Of a stretch of DNA of 64,000 nucleotides, positions 10,354-25,270 are shown piece by piece. Position 1 is the stretch's first letter, and each line of letters opens with the position of its first letter. Source of the DNA: Trematomus loennbergii. Lineage: Eukaryota > Chordata > Actinopteri > Perciformes > Nototheniidae. Both the position numbers and the translations under genes were made by a program. The DNA is taken from positions 1 through 64,000 of the forward strand of contig JAAOOA010001669.1 in NCBI GenBank assembly GCA_012861695.1. Reading direction: 5' to 3'. The notes under the pieces were generated by a model. It saw only the letters and a list, made by a program, of their open reading frames with translations, ran no database searches and was not told where the DNA came from.

Positions 10354-11318
10354 TGTTCAAATATCCTCTAAAAACAGTGTTACAATACCCAGTGTTTGAA
10401 TCTAATGTAGTGATTCCTGAGATAACAGGAGCAACGCGTTACAGCGCCACCTAGTGTTGGATTTGTAGACCTCGAGCACAACAACGTTTTTTTATATTTT
10501 TATATCAACAAATAAGAAAAAGTACAGTTTATAAAATGTTACGTTTTTCACAACAATTCATCTGATCAGCGAGATGGGATATTTGATCCCCTTGTGGGTC
10601 ACATGGGTCATTTTAGCAGCAGGACCAGATTTAGCTGAACAATATACAAATAGGAATTGAACAGAAGTAAATAATCCATACACTTCTTATTTCATAACAA
10701 TTCTGATTTTATATTGAAAAATGTTTTTTCAGAAGAATTCAGCTTGATTTTGGTCTGAAGAGATTGTTTGTAAAAAAAAGAGAAATCCGATTATATTTGT
10801 AATTTGCCAAAATGTATAAGATTTTAACTTTTCTTTAATTTTCTTATTTCACGTGTACTGAGCTCAGTTTTGTAATCATTTTCAATCATTCAGTATTTTT
10901 CTTACTTTATATGAATTTTAATTACATTTTTGATAGTATTTGTCTGTATTTTGTAGTAATTTAGCTGTTTTTAAGAACTCCACCTATTGGAGAGCATTCC
11001 CAAATTCATAAGATATTAAATACTAACATGTTGTAATTAAAAATGTACATCATTTTGTAGAAGTTTCCTTTTTAAAAGGTAATGTGCTTTGTTATGTGAT
11101 CAAGAAATGTGCTTGTTTTTGTATTATTGAGGATTGTACTTATTTCACAAGATGATCAATAATATGTAATCTTTACTTTTTGGACTTTTATGAAACATTT
11201 TAATTTCTTTAGAATTTCACTTTTTTCAAAGAACTCAGATTATTTTTGTGATTTAGGATTTTCCCAAATTCAGGAGACTAATTATTTCGTACTTAAAATG
11301 TTAACATTGTCCGTAAAC
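10354..11318. other. AT-rich intergenic stretch without recognisable features
   Basis: Long T-rich and A-rich runs without open frames, tandem structure or family signatures that I can recognise. Confidence 0.5.
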
Positions 11319-11773
11319 AAGTGTTGTGATTTTGGAACCGAGAATGTTTTTGCTTCATAAGAATTTTGATTGATTTTGATTTTGTTGAGACTTGTTTTGT
11401 TGAAAAATATTGACCATTATTTCTTAGTTTTCTTGATTTTGTTATGAAGAATGTTGCTTTTTTTAACACATTTTTTTGTTGAAGATTTTTCTTGATTTCT
11501 TGATGATTTTTGCATCACAAATTCTACTTGAAAAAATTAAAGAGTTTTGACCAATTTGGTTTCCATGAGATTACGATGAAGCAAATCGTCTTAAATTCTG
11601 AACACAGCAGAATCCTCCAGAAATCATGACGATGTTCAACATCACTGTAATAAATGCTGTCATTTGCTATGTACCAAAAAATAATAAAACTTCTTTAATA
11701 ATCCATGAACTCTGAGAGTGAGCTGATTTCAAAAGTGTTTCTCCTGGTTGGAAAATGATGTGTTTGCTTTGTT
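11319..11773 (+). repeat. ~460-bp direct repeat, left copy, flanking an L2 fragment
   Basis: The sequence from AAGTGTTGTGATTTTGGAAC to TGTGTTTGCT recurs at 12754-13224 in the same orientation, with a few indels and an extra T-rich insertion. An L2 fragment fills the space between. The copy is AT-rich and has no gene. The pair is far too long to be a target-site duplication. Confidence 0.85.
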
Positions 11774-11775
11774 CA

Positions 11776-12749
11776 ATCTCAATCTCAATCTTTATTTATT
11801 TATATAGCACATGTACAGGCAATACATATTAAATAACACAATGGGAGTACAATAATAAAACAATAATTAAAAACATGATAAAAGCACAATAACTAGAAAA
11901 AATATAAAAAAAACACATACAAATGTAAAATGTAATGTTCAACTAGTATTAAAGCCAGTGCAAAGAGGTGAGTTTTAGCTGAGATTTAAAAAGTTCAATT
12001 GACTCAGCAGTCCGGATATGTACTGGGAGGCTGTTCCACAGTCTGGGAGCTGCAACACTGAAAGCCCTGTCACCTCGGGTTTTTTCCTGCACCGAGGAAA
12101 ACCAACTATTTTGCTGAGCTGATGGCAATGCTCTAGCTGGAGCATGGCGGTGCAACAACTCAGACAGGTAATGTGGTGCCAGTCCATGCAATGATTTAAA
12201 AACAACAAGTAAGTACTTGAACTGGATCCTGTAACTGACAGGAAGCCAATGAAGGTCTGCCAAAACGGGTGTGATGTGGTCATAACGTCTCTTCCCAGTA
12301 AGAAGGCGTGCAGCCGCATTTGGACCAGCTGCAGGCGACGGATCAAACACTTATCAACACCAATATACAGGGAGTTACAATAGTCTAAAGGAGACGTTAT
12401 AAATAGGTGGATTAGCTGTTCAAATTACTTACTAGGAAGATAGGCCTTTACCTTCCTCAGAAGCCGCAGCTGGAAGAAGCTTGTCTTGACAACTGAGCTT
12501 ATTTGTTTGTTGAATTTAAAACAGTTGTCAAAGATGACTCCAAGATTTCTGACAGAGGGACGGCTGTAGGAGGCTAAGGGGCCGAGTACACTATTAAAGC
12601 CATCCAGGAGTTCAGACTGTCCAAATATTATAATCTCTGTCTTGTTTTCGTTGAGAGTCAAGAAGTTGATTTCCATCCATGATTTTATGTCTTTCAGACA
12701 GCTAAGCAAGGCAATCCTAGATTCCTTATTTGCTTTTATAGGCAGCAAA
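11776..12749 (-). mobile_element. 5'-truncated L2-type LINE fragment
   Basis: The minus strand encodes the C-terminal part of a fish L2-type reverse transcriptase. Segments include NFLTLNENKTEIIIFG, RNLGVIFDNCFKFNKQ, AAARLLTGKRRYDHITPVLA, LHWLPVSYRIQFKYLL and LWNSLPVHIR. The 3' end is the repeated TCAATC motif at 11776-11795 on the plus strand, next to a TATATAG stretch typical of the tail. The body breaks abruptly at 12749 next to the right direct repeat. One or two frameshifts are present. Confidence 0.85.
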
Positions 12750-12753
12750 TAAT

Positions 12754-13224
12754 AAGTGTTGTGATTTTGGAACCGAGAAATGTTTTTGCTTCATAAGAAT
12801 TTTGATTGATTTTGATTTTGTTGAGACTTGGTATTTTCATAAGAATTTTGTTTTCGATTTTAGAAAAATATTGACCATTATTTCGTAATTTTCTTGATTT
12901 TGTTATGAAGAATGTTGCTTTTTTAACACATTTTTTTGTTGAAGATTTTTCTTGATTTCTTGATGATTTTGCATCACAAATTCTACTTGAAAAAATTAAG
13001 AGTTTTGACCAATTTGGTTTCCATGATGATGAAGCAAATCGTCTTAAATTCTGAACACAGCAGAATCCTCCAGAAATCATGACGATATTCAACATCACTG
13101 TAATAAATGCTGTCATTTGCTATGTACCTACAAAATAATAAAACTTCTTTAATAATCCATGAAACTCTGAGAGTGAGCTGATTTCAAAAGTGTTTCTCCT
13201 GGTTGGAAAATTATGTGTTTGCTT
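12754..13224 (+). repeat. ~460-bp direct repeat, right copy
   Basis: This is the right copy of the 11319-11773 repeat. It differs by a ~25-base T-rich insertion near 12830 and scattered single-base indels, so the duplication is not very recent. Confidence 0.85.
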
Positions 13225-13374
13225 GTTTCTGTGTTATAACTAAACCTCAAGGCTTTAGTTATAACAGGTTAGTATTGAAGTAATCTCTGTGTCAAACAAA
13301 CGTTTATGATTCTTACACGTTTAGTTCAGCAGAATAATCTCCACATATTAACACCACTTTAGGATTTCTGAATT

Positions 13375-14190
13375 AAAAAGCTAATGTTGGGCTATAAAGG
13401 AACTACAGCACGGTCACATGACTTCACGTCACCACCGCTAAGCTAAAGGTGGCTAATGTTGGGCTATAAAGGAACTACAGCACGGTCACATGACTTCACG
13501 TCACCCACCGCTAAGCTAAAGGTGGCTAATGTTGGGCAATAAAGGAACTACAGCGCGGTCACATGACTTCACGTCACCACCGCTAAGCTAAAGGTGGCTA
13601 ATGTTGGGCTATAAGGAACTACAGCGAGGTCACATGACTTCACGTCACCACCGCTAAGCTAAAGGTGGCTAATGTTGGGCTATAAAGGAACTACAGCGCG
13701 GTCACATGACTTCACGTCACCACCGCTAAGCTAAAGGTGGCTAATGTTGGGCTATAAAGGAACTACAGCACGGTCACATGACTTCACGTCACCACGCTAA
13801 GCTAAAGGTGGCTAATGTTGGCTATAAAGGAACTACAGCACGGTCACATGACTTCACGTCACCACGCTAAGCTAAAGGTGGCTAATGTTGGGCAATAAAG
13901 GAACTACAGCGCGGTCACATGACTTCACGTCACCACCGCTAAGCTAAAGGTGGCTAATGTTGGGCTATAAAGGAACTACAGCGAGGTCACATGACTTCAC
14001 GTCACCACCGCTAAGCTAAAGGTGGCTAATGTTGGGCTATAAAGGAACTACAGCGCGGTCACATGACTTCACGTCACCACCGCTAAGCTAAAGGTGGCTA
14101 ATGTTGGGCTATAAAGGAACTACAGCACGGTCACATGACTTCACGTCACCACCGCTAAGCTAAAGGCGGCTAATGTGGGCTATAAAGGCA
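13375..14190 (+). repeat. 72-bp satellite with five-unit higher-order repeat
   Basis: Twelve units begin with CTAATGTTGGGC at 13381, 13453, 13526, 13598, 13669, 13741, 13812, 13882, 13954, 14026, 14098 and 14170. The core is CACATGACTTCACGTCACC. Diagnostic variants (CACGG, GCGCGG with GGCAATAAA, GCGAGG, GCGCGG, CACGG) recur in the same order in units 2-6 and 7-11, giving a ~357-bp higher-order unit. A diverged single copy is found inverted at 18258-18310. Confidence 0.9.
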
Positions 14191-14699
14191 ACCTGGTCTC
14201 ACCAGAATACGTGAAATGACCACGACCTTAACACCGCATTACGTGGTGGAGTCACGGACTCTGCTACATTTACGTGTCTGCATCACAGAAACAACCCCAA
14301 TGTAAAGTGAATGAGGCTCCTTTGTCGTGGTGGACACACACATTTTTACAACATCCCGCAGTGAGCTTTCTACTCTATAAAACGTTTTAAAATCTACTTT
14401 ATAGCCTGTAGTAACTCACGGGAGGCTTCTTTTATTTTATTATTTTTCATAATAATTCTTATTTTTCGTCAGAATGTATTATGGTGCATTAGTTACGAAC
14501 TTATGTTCTCTAAAACAGTGCATTGTTTGTAATACAACTGTGATTTTTATGAAATTAGTTTTTAAGGAAGGCCAGGAAAAGACAAGATAACAAAATACAA
14601 AAATAAATACTTATTTTTTATCTTGTCACTGAGGGCCCTCTTTGCTCAAGGGCCCCTGGGCACTTTTCCAGGTTGCCCATATGGTTAATCCGGCCTTGG
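14191..14699. other. Non-coding, partly repeat-like stretch
   Basis: There is no gene. Segments such as GTCTCACCAGAATACGTGAA and AGGGCCCCTGGGCACTTTTC resemble dispersed fish repeats, but no ends could be defined. Confidence 0.4.
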
Positions 14700-14860
14700 T
14701 AAAAGTAGAAGTACTCAGGTCTTGTACTTGAGTAAAAGTAGAAGTACTCAGATCATGTACTTGAGTAAAAGTAGAAGTACTCAGATCTTGTACTTGAGTC
14801 AAAGTAGAAGTACTCAGGTCTTGTACTTGAGTAAAAGTAGAAGTACCAGAGTGTAGGAAT
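14700..14860 (+). repeat. ~32-bp tandem repeat of the TACTTGAGTAAAAGTAGAAG type
   Basis: About five units of TACTTGAGTAAAAGTAGAAG plus TACTCAG(A/G)TC(A/T)TG. The same motif occurs once near 34105 and a related tail near 63190. It is part of a dispersed fish repeat family whose body continues to about 15190. Confidence 0.8.
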
Positions 14861-14979
14861 ACTCTGTTTCAGTAAAAGTCCTGCATTCAAAATGTTCCTC
14901 AAGTAAAAGTAGAAAAGTATTCTCATCAAAATATAGTGAAAGTAGCGACAGTAAAAGTAGTCATTGTGCAGATTGGTCC

Positions 14980-15190
14980 ATTTCAGAATAATATATATGA
15001 TATGTTTTATAATGATTGATCATGAAAGTGTTCTCAAAGCTGGTGAAGGTGCAGCTAGTTTGAATGACTTTGTATACTGCAGGGTAGCTTGTGGATTTAC
15101 TCCAGGTGGAACTAAAGTCTGATTTAACACTTGATTATATTTCACATCATTCATCCACATCTGTAAAGTAACTAAAGGTATTACATACAT
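14980..15190 (+). repeat. Dispersed repeat shared with 62980-63215
   Basis: The stretch with AGCTGGTGAAGGTGCAGCTA and the following TGAATGACTT resembles 62993-63025 in the same order. It sits between two tandem arrays that share GTAC-rich units. No coding content. Confidence 0.6.
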
Positions 15191-15390
15191 GTAGTGGAGT
15201 ACAAGTACACCATGTACCTCTGAACTGTAGTGGAGTAGAAGTACACCATGTACCTCTGAACTGTAGTGGAGTAGAAGTACACCATGTACCTCTGAACTGT
15301 AGTGGAGTAGAAGTACACCATGTACCTCTGAACTGTAGTGGAGTAGAAGTACACCATGTACCTCTGAACTGTAGTGGAGTGAAGTACAAA
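15190..15390 (+). repeat. 36-bp tandem repeat, about five copies
   Basis: The unit GTAGTGGAGTAGAAGTACAC followed by CATGTACCTCTGAACT repeats nearly perfectly. Because 36 is divisible by three, all frames stay open and give spurious repeat proteins of about 80 residues. Confidence 0.9.
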
Positions 15391-15449
15391 GTAGCATAAA
15401 TGGATACTCAAGTAAAGCAGCACCTCTTTTCACCCTCTGTCTGAAACCA

Positions 15450-15575
15450 GAGCCCAGTCTGCTCTGATTGGTTAGCTGGCCGGCTCCGTTGTGATTGGTC
15501 AAAACGCTTACACATGTCCCGCCCCTTAGCCTATCACGTACAATGTGTTGGAGCGCTAGCCAATAGGAGCGTGAG
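15450..15575 (+). repeat. Dispersed repeat with CCAATAGGAGC end, copy 1
   Basis: It contains AGTCTGCTCTGATTGGTTAG, CCCGCCCCTTAGCCTATCAC and GAGCGCTAGCCAATAGGAGC. Other copies are at 19683-19800, 19977-20100 (partial) and 22443-22614. The last three are in or beside mdm2, which marks a locally frequent family. Confidence 0.7.
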
Positions 15576-15579
15576 GGTA

Positions 15580-16230
15580 TTTGTGAAACAATTATCTTTC
15601 TAGAAAAAGTTTTTAATGTATTTCTTTCATGTATTTAATTTAAAAAAATGAACTTATTTAGTACATCTGGTTGATAACTTTGATGTTTTAAAAATATATA
15701 TATATAAACACAAGTTAAAGCATCCAAAGTAATAAAGCAAATATAGTAAGTCAACAACAACAACAAGTAAACAGAAGTAATATTTTATTCAGCTCAAACA
15801 GAAAAATATTAGAGATCTTCTTATTGAAATGCTCACAGCTTAAAATACACATGAGCATCTTAAATAAACAAAATAAATAAAAAGACACTCCTTGGAAGTT
15901 TCCTGGAAAGAATATAGACCTGTCAGTGCACTGCAAACATATATTATATGGCAAATATAATAAATTAAAGACCATTTTTATAGTATTTCTTATATAGAAA
16001 TTCACATTTTTACAAACATATTACATATCTCTTTCCAGGAAACTGTCAAGGAAATAATTAAGCCCTTAAGACAAATGTTCATGGGTCTATTTCTCTGAAT
16101 AATCTCTCAAATATTTACAAAAATACTCCTAAAAAAAGAACTCTGTAATGCGTCACTAAGTAAAGCGACAATGGGGTTTAATTGGGATCATTTATAAATA
16201 ATATTTGTGTACTTTTTAAACGATATCATT
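15580..16230. other. AT-rich stretch, no features recognised
   Basis: T- and A-rich DNA with short open frames only. No splice context or repeat family that I can name. Confidence 0.5.
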
Positions 16231-16379
16231 GGGCATTCACATTTCGATCTCTCAGCTATAGATGAGGATAACGTTTCATCTTGGAAGAAGAACTGATAGC
16301 GCCAATAAAAGGGACTTCTCCTTTTTAGGTATATATTATATATAATACATATATTGTATATTCTTGACTTTCAAAAATT

Positions 16380-17340
16380 GGTCAAAAACACTCTCTCCTT
16401 TTACTTTTAGAATAAGGTCTGCCTGTAAAGCCTCAGATTTGAAAGAACATCCTATTCTGAGTCCCAAACAAATAGTTTTGTTTATTTATAACGATCTTAA
16501 CTCCCAGAAATATATATAGGGAAATATCCTCTTTAGGACAAGAATTGGATTTGGATGCAATTTGTGTTAATGTTAGTGCTTCAAAAAACCCAAACCATCA
16601 GTATATACGTCTGAAATGTTGTCATAGAGCATATCTCTCAGGCAGTGGCTCAGTCAGTAGGGGCTTGGACCGTGGGGTCGCCGGTTCAAGTCCCCGAACA
16701 GACTTAAAGTATGGAGTGTGGACTGCTACTTGGAGAGGTCCCAGTTCACCTCCTGGGCCCTGCCGTGGTGCCCTTGAGCAAGGCCCGACAACCTCCCATT
16801 GCTCCCCGGGCGCTGTGCAATAGCTGCCCACTGCTCCTAGTACTAGACTCCTGGTGCTAGGATGGGTTAAAAGCAGAGGACACATGTCACTGTGTGCTCT
16901 GCATGTGAGACCATTACAGAGGGGTTCATCCCTCCCAATTCTATTCTATCTAACACTAATAATTAGACCCTTATTGTTCATTTTGTCCCCATTGGCTCTT
17001 TCTTACATGTTGTATGGGAGTGTCCAGGAGTAAAATTACACTTTTGGGGGAAGGTTATTAGTTAAGATCTTCTAAATGATGAATCTCACCTTTCTCTTAC
17101 GCGGAAAACTCCCAAAAATCTGGCTTGACTGAAGCTCAAAAGATTATAGTCCAACGTTGGAAACCTCCTCACGAGAGTTTTTTGAACACTTCTTACCTTG
17201 AAGTATCTCCGGTGAGAATCAACGATGCAAAACCTGATCTGATATCTAACTTAAAAAGAGCTCCTGATCAAATAAGGATGCTTGAATGAATCCAAAACGT
17301 TGAGCAACCTGGATTGTTTTCTGTGTTGAAGATGTTGCAA
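16380..17340 (+). mobile_element. Decayed L1-like ORF2 C-terminal fragment, split by a SINE
   Basis: Plus-strand translation after 16980 reads GSFLHVVWECPGVKLHFWGK. This resembles the F-x-H-x-x-W-x-C segment near the C-terminus of L1-type ORF2 proteins. Sequence before 16630 contains compatible coding fragments (KEHPILSPKQIVLFIYNDL). A tRNA-derived SINE lies between the two halves. Many stops and frame changes are present, and the limits are approximate. Confidence 0.4.
16634..16920 (+). mobile_element. tRNA-derived SINE
   Basis: The head carries a polymerase III box A-like GTGGCTCAGTCAGTAGGGG and a box B-like GGTTCAAGTCC, spaced about as in a tRNA. The body contains the fish SINE segments CCCTTGAGCAAGGC and CACTGCTCCTAGTACTAGAC. 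It is about 285 bp and lies in an L1-like fragment. Confidence 0.75.
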
Positions 17341-17344
17341 TAAA

Positions 17345-18257
17345 AAATGTTTTTACAGAATTATCCATAAAGGAAATGTCTATTTTTCCTTTGAATTAGA
17401 ATCAAAGTTAGTTTTTTATCGGGGAAATCTATTAAATAAAAACAGTACGAGTTTTTTTTAAGAAACAATCTGACACTTATTTGAGTTTTTACAAGGTATA
17501 TTTACTCCGTTGTAAATAAATGATGCATTTAGTGAAGCAAGACTTGACACAGAAATGTATATTATAACATTACAACAGTTCAGGAGTGTTCCTTATGTCC
17601 TTTTTCTAACGTGAGACATTTCAGAAGAAGACACCAGGGGAAGAAAAACTGCTTCAAAACGAAAAATAATTTAATTGACATTTAGGTTTAAGCATCATTT
17701 TTTGTCAATTTCCCATTTAAAAAAAAGACCAAAACTGAGAGTGCATTGATGCTCAACATAAGATTGTTTATATCCAAAAATATGCACTTTTTCCCTTCTT
17801 TAGTAAATACCACATTTTCTTCCATTAAATAAAAGTGTTTTTCTGTTTTATAATCACTATAAATTGAACTATTTGAATACTTCAGACTTCGAAGAACTTC
17901 TAGGAACTTTCTCAATGATAAGAACATCATTAGTAACAAAAACAGGTCAAAAATGACACATTTCTGTCATGAGCGGGAAACAATGCGTCTCACACAGAAA
18001 CAGGAAGTGAAAAAATACCAGAAATTGACAAATGTTTTAGATTTTGGTCTCTTTTTTAGGCGGTTATTGACAAAAATTAAATAATTCCAGCTTCCTGAAT
18101 AGATTGTCAGACACCTAAAGCGAGAGAGAGTGCGCACGAACAGACGCAAGTCAACTGAAATTTGGTAATTATGGAGTGGTGCAGGAATGAGCATTTCTTC
18201 AACTTCCTGTTCGCTCGTCTGGGTGTTTTTTTAAATGCGTTTGAATGAAAAGATTAG
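17345..18257. other. Intergenic or mdm2 3' flank without genes
   Basis: AT-rich DNA downstream of the minus-strand mdm2 stop codon. It should include the mdm2 3'UTR, but no polyadenylation signal can be assigned with confidence. Confidence 0.4.
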
Positions 18258-18310
18258 CCGCCTTTAGCTTAGCATTGGGGATGTTAAGTCATGTGCTGTA
18301 GTTCCTTTGT
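18258..18310 (-). repeat. Single diverged copy of the 72-bp satellite unit
   Basis: On the minus strand this reads AAAGGAACTACAGCAC, ATGACTTAACATCC and GCTAAGCTAAAGGCGG in the order of the 13375-14190 satellite. It lies in the mdm2 3'UTR region and suggests that the satellite arose from a dispersed sequence. Confidence 0.55.
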
Positions 18311-18400
18311 AGTGTCTATCCTGCTGAACAAAACCTTTACGCATCCTAATGGTTGAGATGGAAGGAACCCGGGAGATGCTGGATGTTATTCTGGGATGAT

Positions 18401-22218
<3,818 letters not shown>

Positions 22219-22442
22219 CTTAAAAAACACACAAAATGTAGATACGATTTGAATAACAGACACTCCTACAAAGTTCTCTGACCATGTGTGTGTGGATAGA
22301 CACTACTGTAAAACCAAATAAATAAAAATAACCATTCACTTTTTCTTATATAGCAACTTTTAAACACAGTTACAAAGTTATTTCCAATCAAAAATCGGAG
22401 GAAAACAAACAAATAAAGTGTATTTTATTAAAAAAAGGGACC

Positions 22443-22614
22443 TAGTCTGCTCTGATTGGTGGAACTTAGAGATGTCCCGCCCCTTATAGAGGCCAATAGA
22501 AGCACAAGTGTTCCAAGTGATGTCACTGTGTTCCGGAACTTTGAGATTTTAGCCTTTGCAGACCGTTTACATGCTCTAAAAGCTATATAAAAAACACCCT
22601 ATAGGAAAGGGGAA
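22443..22614 (+). repeat. Dispersed repeat copy 4 at the mdm2/plexin boundary
   Basis: It begins TAGTCTGCTCTGATTGGTGG, contains ATGTCCCGCCCCTTATAGAG and ends near CACCCTATAGGAAAGGGG. It directly precedes the point where similarity to the inverted plexin fragment begins (about 22615). Confidence 0.6.
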
Positions 22615-22679
22615 AACAGAACATGGGAAATGTCTATTTTTAGGTGATTTTTTAACGCGTTTGAACCTTTGTTTTGCAG

Positions 22680-22754
22680 CAACACACACACGAGCTGAAC
22701 ACCGAGTTGGCCTTACATCAGCTGTACCAGTACGCCAGCAAGTACTACGATGTG
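22680..22754 (+). CDS. Plexin-B penultimate coding exon
   Basis: A 25-codon phase 0 exon reads QHTHELNTELALHQLYQYA, then SKYYDV. It belongs to the end of the cytoplasmic GAP region of plexins, the semaphorin receptors. The acceptor TTTTGCAG ends at 22679 and the donor GTGAGA starts at 22755. The exon before it is absent here, where mdm2 lies on the other strand. A near-identical inverted copy with that preceding exon is at 51801-52040. Confidence 0.88.
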
Positions 22755-23189
22755 GTGAGAAACGGCTTTCTGTCAAATAGGAATATGGTGGTTTTCAATT
22801 TCTGAGAAAAGTCAATACTTGGAGAAAAACAGTCTAAGTTCTGAAAAATGTGAAAAAAGTCAACATTATGAATAATTTGTAAAAGTCAAAATTCTGAGAA
22901 AAAAATTCTAAATCTGAAAAAAGTCCAAAATTAAGAAACATTTGAAAAAAAGGCAAAATTCTGAAAAGAAATCATAATTTGAAAAAGTCAACAATTTGAG
23001 AATAAAAGTCAAAATTCTGGAAATTTGAAAGAATTCTGAAACTAAATTCAAAATCGGAAAAAGTCATATTTCTGTAAAAAAAAAAAAGAATCTTAGGGAA
23101 AAAAAGATGAAAATATAACTGTCACTTTAACAGTAAAAATCTTTACTGTAACGCTTGTACATTTGATACTTTCTGTCATATTAGCAAAT

Positions 23190-23890
23190 CAATCCAATAG
23201 AGTGCCACAGTGACGCGCCCTAAAACCCGGAAGTAAGTTAGCATTTTACCACTTCCGGTTCCTTCGACAAAAAGCAATGCAATTTCTCCATAGGGTTTAG
23301 GATAATATCTGTAAATAAGGTTTGTGGTTGAGACACATTGAAGAGACAGATCACGTTTTGACCCCACTGGTGATTTCTGAAGAGTTTACGTGTCTGAAAA
23401 ACGATGGTTGTTACCAAGTGGCTGAATAGGACTACAGAAGTTGTCGAGGCCGTTGTACGTCATTACGCCGAACACGTAAACACTCCTCTAAGTTGTTTGC
23501 CCTGTTCTGCTTGAAAGCAAGTCCCTGCCTCCTGCAAACTGTTCAAACAAACGCTTCAACTCGTACCATTTAGAATCTGTATGTTTGAATATGGATCTTA
23601 AGTTGGCGTGACGTTGAAGCAGCGACCCTGCTGTAGTTCGTTGATAGCATAACGTTAGCATTTTGCTTCAGGCGACTAGATTTATGATTATAAAATGATA
23701 AAAGTAGGGTAGACATGTGGAGATTATCCTGAACAAAACGTGACCCGTCTCTTCAATGTGTTTCAACCACAGACCTTATTTCCAGCTATTTTCCAAAACC
23801 CTATGGAGAAATTGGATTGCGTTTTTGTCGAAGGAACCGGAAGGAGTTTACTTCCGGTTTTAGGACGCGTCACTGTGGCACTCTATGTAG
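23190..23890. mobile_element. Foldback element with ~170-bp inverted repeats in the plexin intron
   Basis: The left arm (from AGAGTGCCACAGTGACGCG near 23199 to about 23360) and the right arm (about 23720 to 23887) are inverse complements over roughly 170 bases. Both include CCGGTTCCTTCGAC and TCCATAGGGTTT. The ~350-bp loop has no ORF. Flanks share only TA, so the superfamily is unclear. Confidence 0.75.
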
Positions 23891-24005
23891 AATGCTGTCT
23901 CTTGGATGCTTCAGTGTAATCCTGTTTTATGTTTCTGCATTACGAGTCAAAAAGCAGAATCTGAATCTTTACCCAAACGTTACGTCATTTTGTCGTCTTT
24001 TCCAG

Positions 24006-24110
24006 ATCATCAAGTCTCTGGACGAGGACCCGGCGGCCCAGAATAAGCAGCTGACGCTCCGCCTCCAACAGATCGCCGCCGCGCTGGAGAACAAAGTCAC
24101 TGACCTTTGA
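24006..24110 (+). CDS. Plexin-B last coding exon ending in VTDL
   Basis: It reads [18 protein letters not shown], then [16 protein letters not shown] and TGA at 24108-24110. The C-terminal VTDL is the PDZ-binding motif that B-type plexins use to bind PDZ-RhoGEF/LARG, so this is a plexin-B and not an A, C or D type. Phase 0 joins exon 22680-22754. Which plexin-B paralogue it is cannot be decided from 59 residues. Confidence 0.88.
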   Translation: MIKSLDEDPAAQNKQLTLRLQQIAAALENKVTDL

Positions 24111-25270
24111 CCTTTGACCTCAGTGAAGGTCGGATACTAAAACACACAGGATGTTGTTTTTCCCATGAATGGACCTAAAAGGAGGACGAGCTCACGGACT
24201 CTAAGGAATGTTTTGACCATAATAAGGACTGAAGTGGGAGGAGCCACAGGAAGCTGATGGCCATATAAGGACTGAAGGAGGGAGATGTTACGAATGAATG
24301 AAGATTTTTGGACAATTTAAGGAGAGAAAACACCAAGAAGGCCATTTTAAAATGTGTGAAATCAAAGGGTTATTTTTTTAATTCGGTGTGATAGTCGGTC
24401 CTTTTTGCTTCTCTGCACCACACAATTTATTTTATCATTCAAGGACTAAAGAAGTGCCACTTTTTGGATGAAGAATTTACATAAAAAGACATTACCAAAT
24501 ATTTTCTTTATATGCGACGCAGCCCTTTTTTTTTTGGAAGTACTACCACTTGCGTATCACAGAACTGTGGATTTGAGGAGAATCAGAATCTTGATTTAAG
24601 GTCAATATTTTTTGTTTCCACACTAAACGGCAACAAGAGAAATCGGATGTTTTGTCAGTAAAAGAAAATCGTTTCATCCTAACGCGTTTATTTAATCGAC
24701 CAATGGAAACCCACTACGGTACACACCACTGGCCAATCAGGGCTCTTGGTTGAGGAGAGTGAATTCAGGGTACGATGTCCAAAAAAACCACATAATTTTA
24801 ACCTTTTTTTATCATAGCCAAATGTTGTTTTTCATATCAGATCATGTGATGACACCACGCAGATTATTGCTGAATATTTGTTAGTATTATTCTCTGTATG
24901 CAGGCTTTCCATATATGAGAATGATCTTTTGAATGGACTGATACAAAGCCACTTCATTGCTTTATTTGCAAAGTGTTAATCAGGGTGGTCCATATCCATG
25001 TGCAAGAGTGTGTGAGTGTGTGTTCAGCATTTGTATCATCACCGGTTTGCTTGTTTTGACTTCTGCCTAATCATGCTTAAAAAACACTTTTATCATTTAC
25101 TGTGATTTGTTTTTATAATCTTTTTAGTTTCACCTCTGATTGCCCTTCATATATATAATGCTGCTTTTCCTTTCTGCGCACATGTGAGGAGATGAAGTGT
25201 CTTCTGAAGACAGGGTATCCATGCATCCTTCAAAAAGGCGTTGAATAAATCAAAATGTGAGGTGTTAAAT
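24111..25270 (+). other. Probable plexin-B 3'UTR
   Basis: About 1.1 kb of non-coding sequence follows the stop, without an obvious repeat family. An AATAAA lies at 25244-25249. Vertebrate plexin 3'UTRs are often this long. Confidence 0.55.
25244..25249 (+). terminator. Candidate polyadenylation signal AATAAA for plexin-B
   Basis: A canonical hexamer about 1.13 kb after the plexin stop codon, followed by a GTG-rich segment. No transcript evidence is available. Confidence 0.5.
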
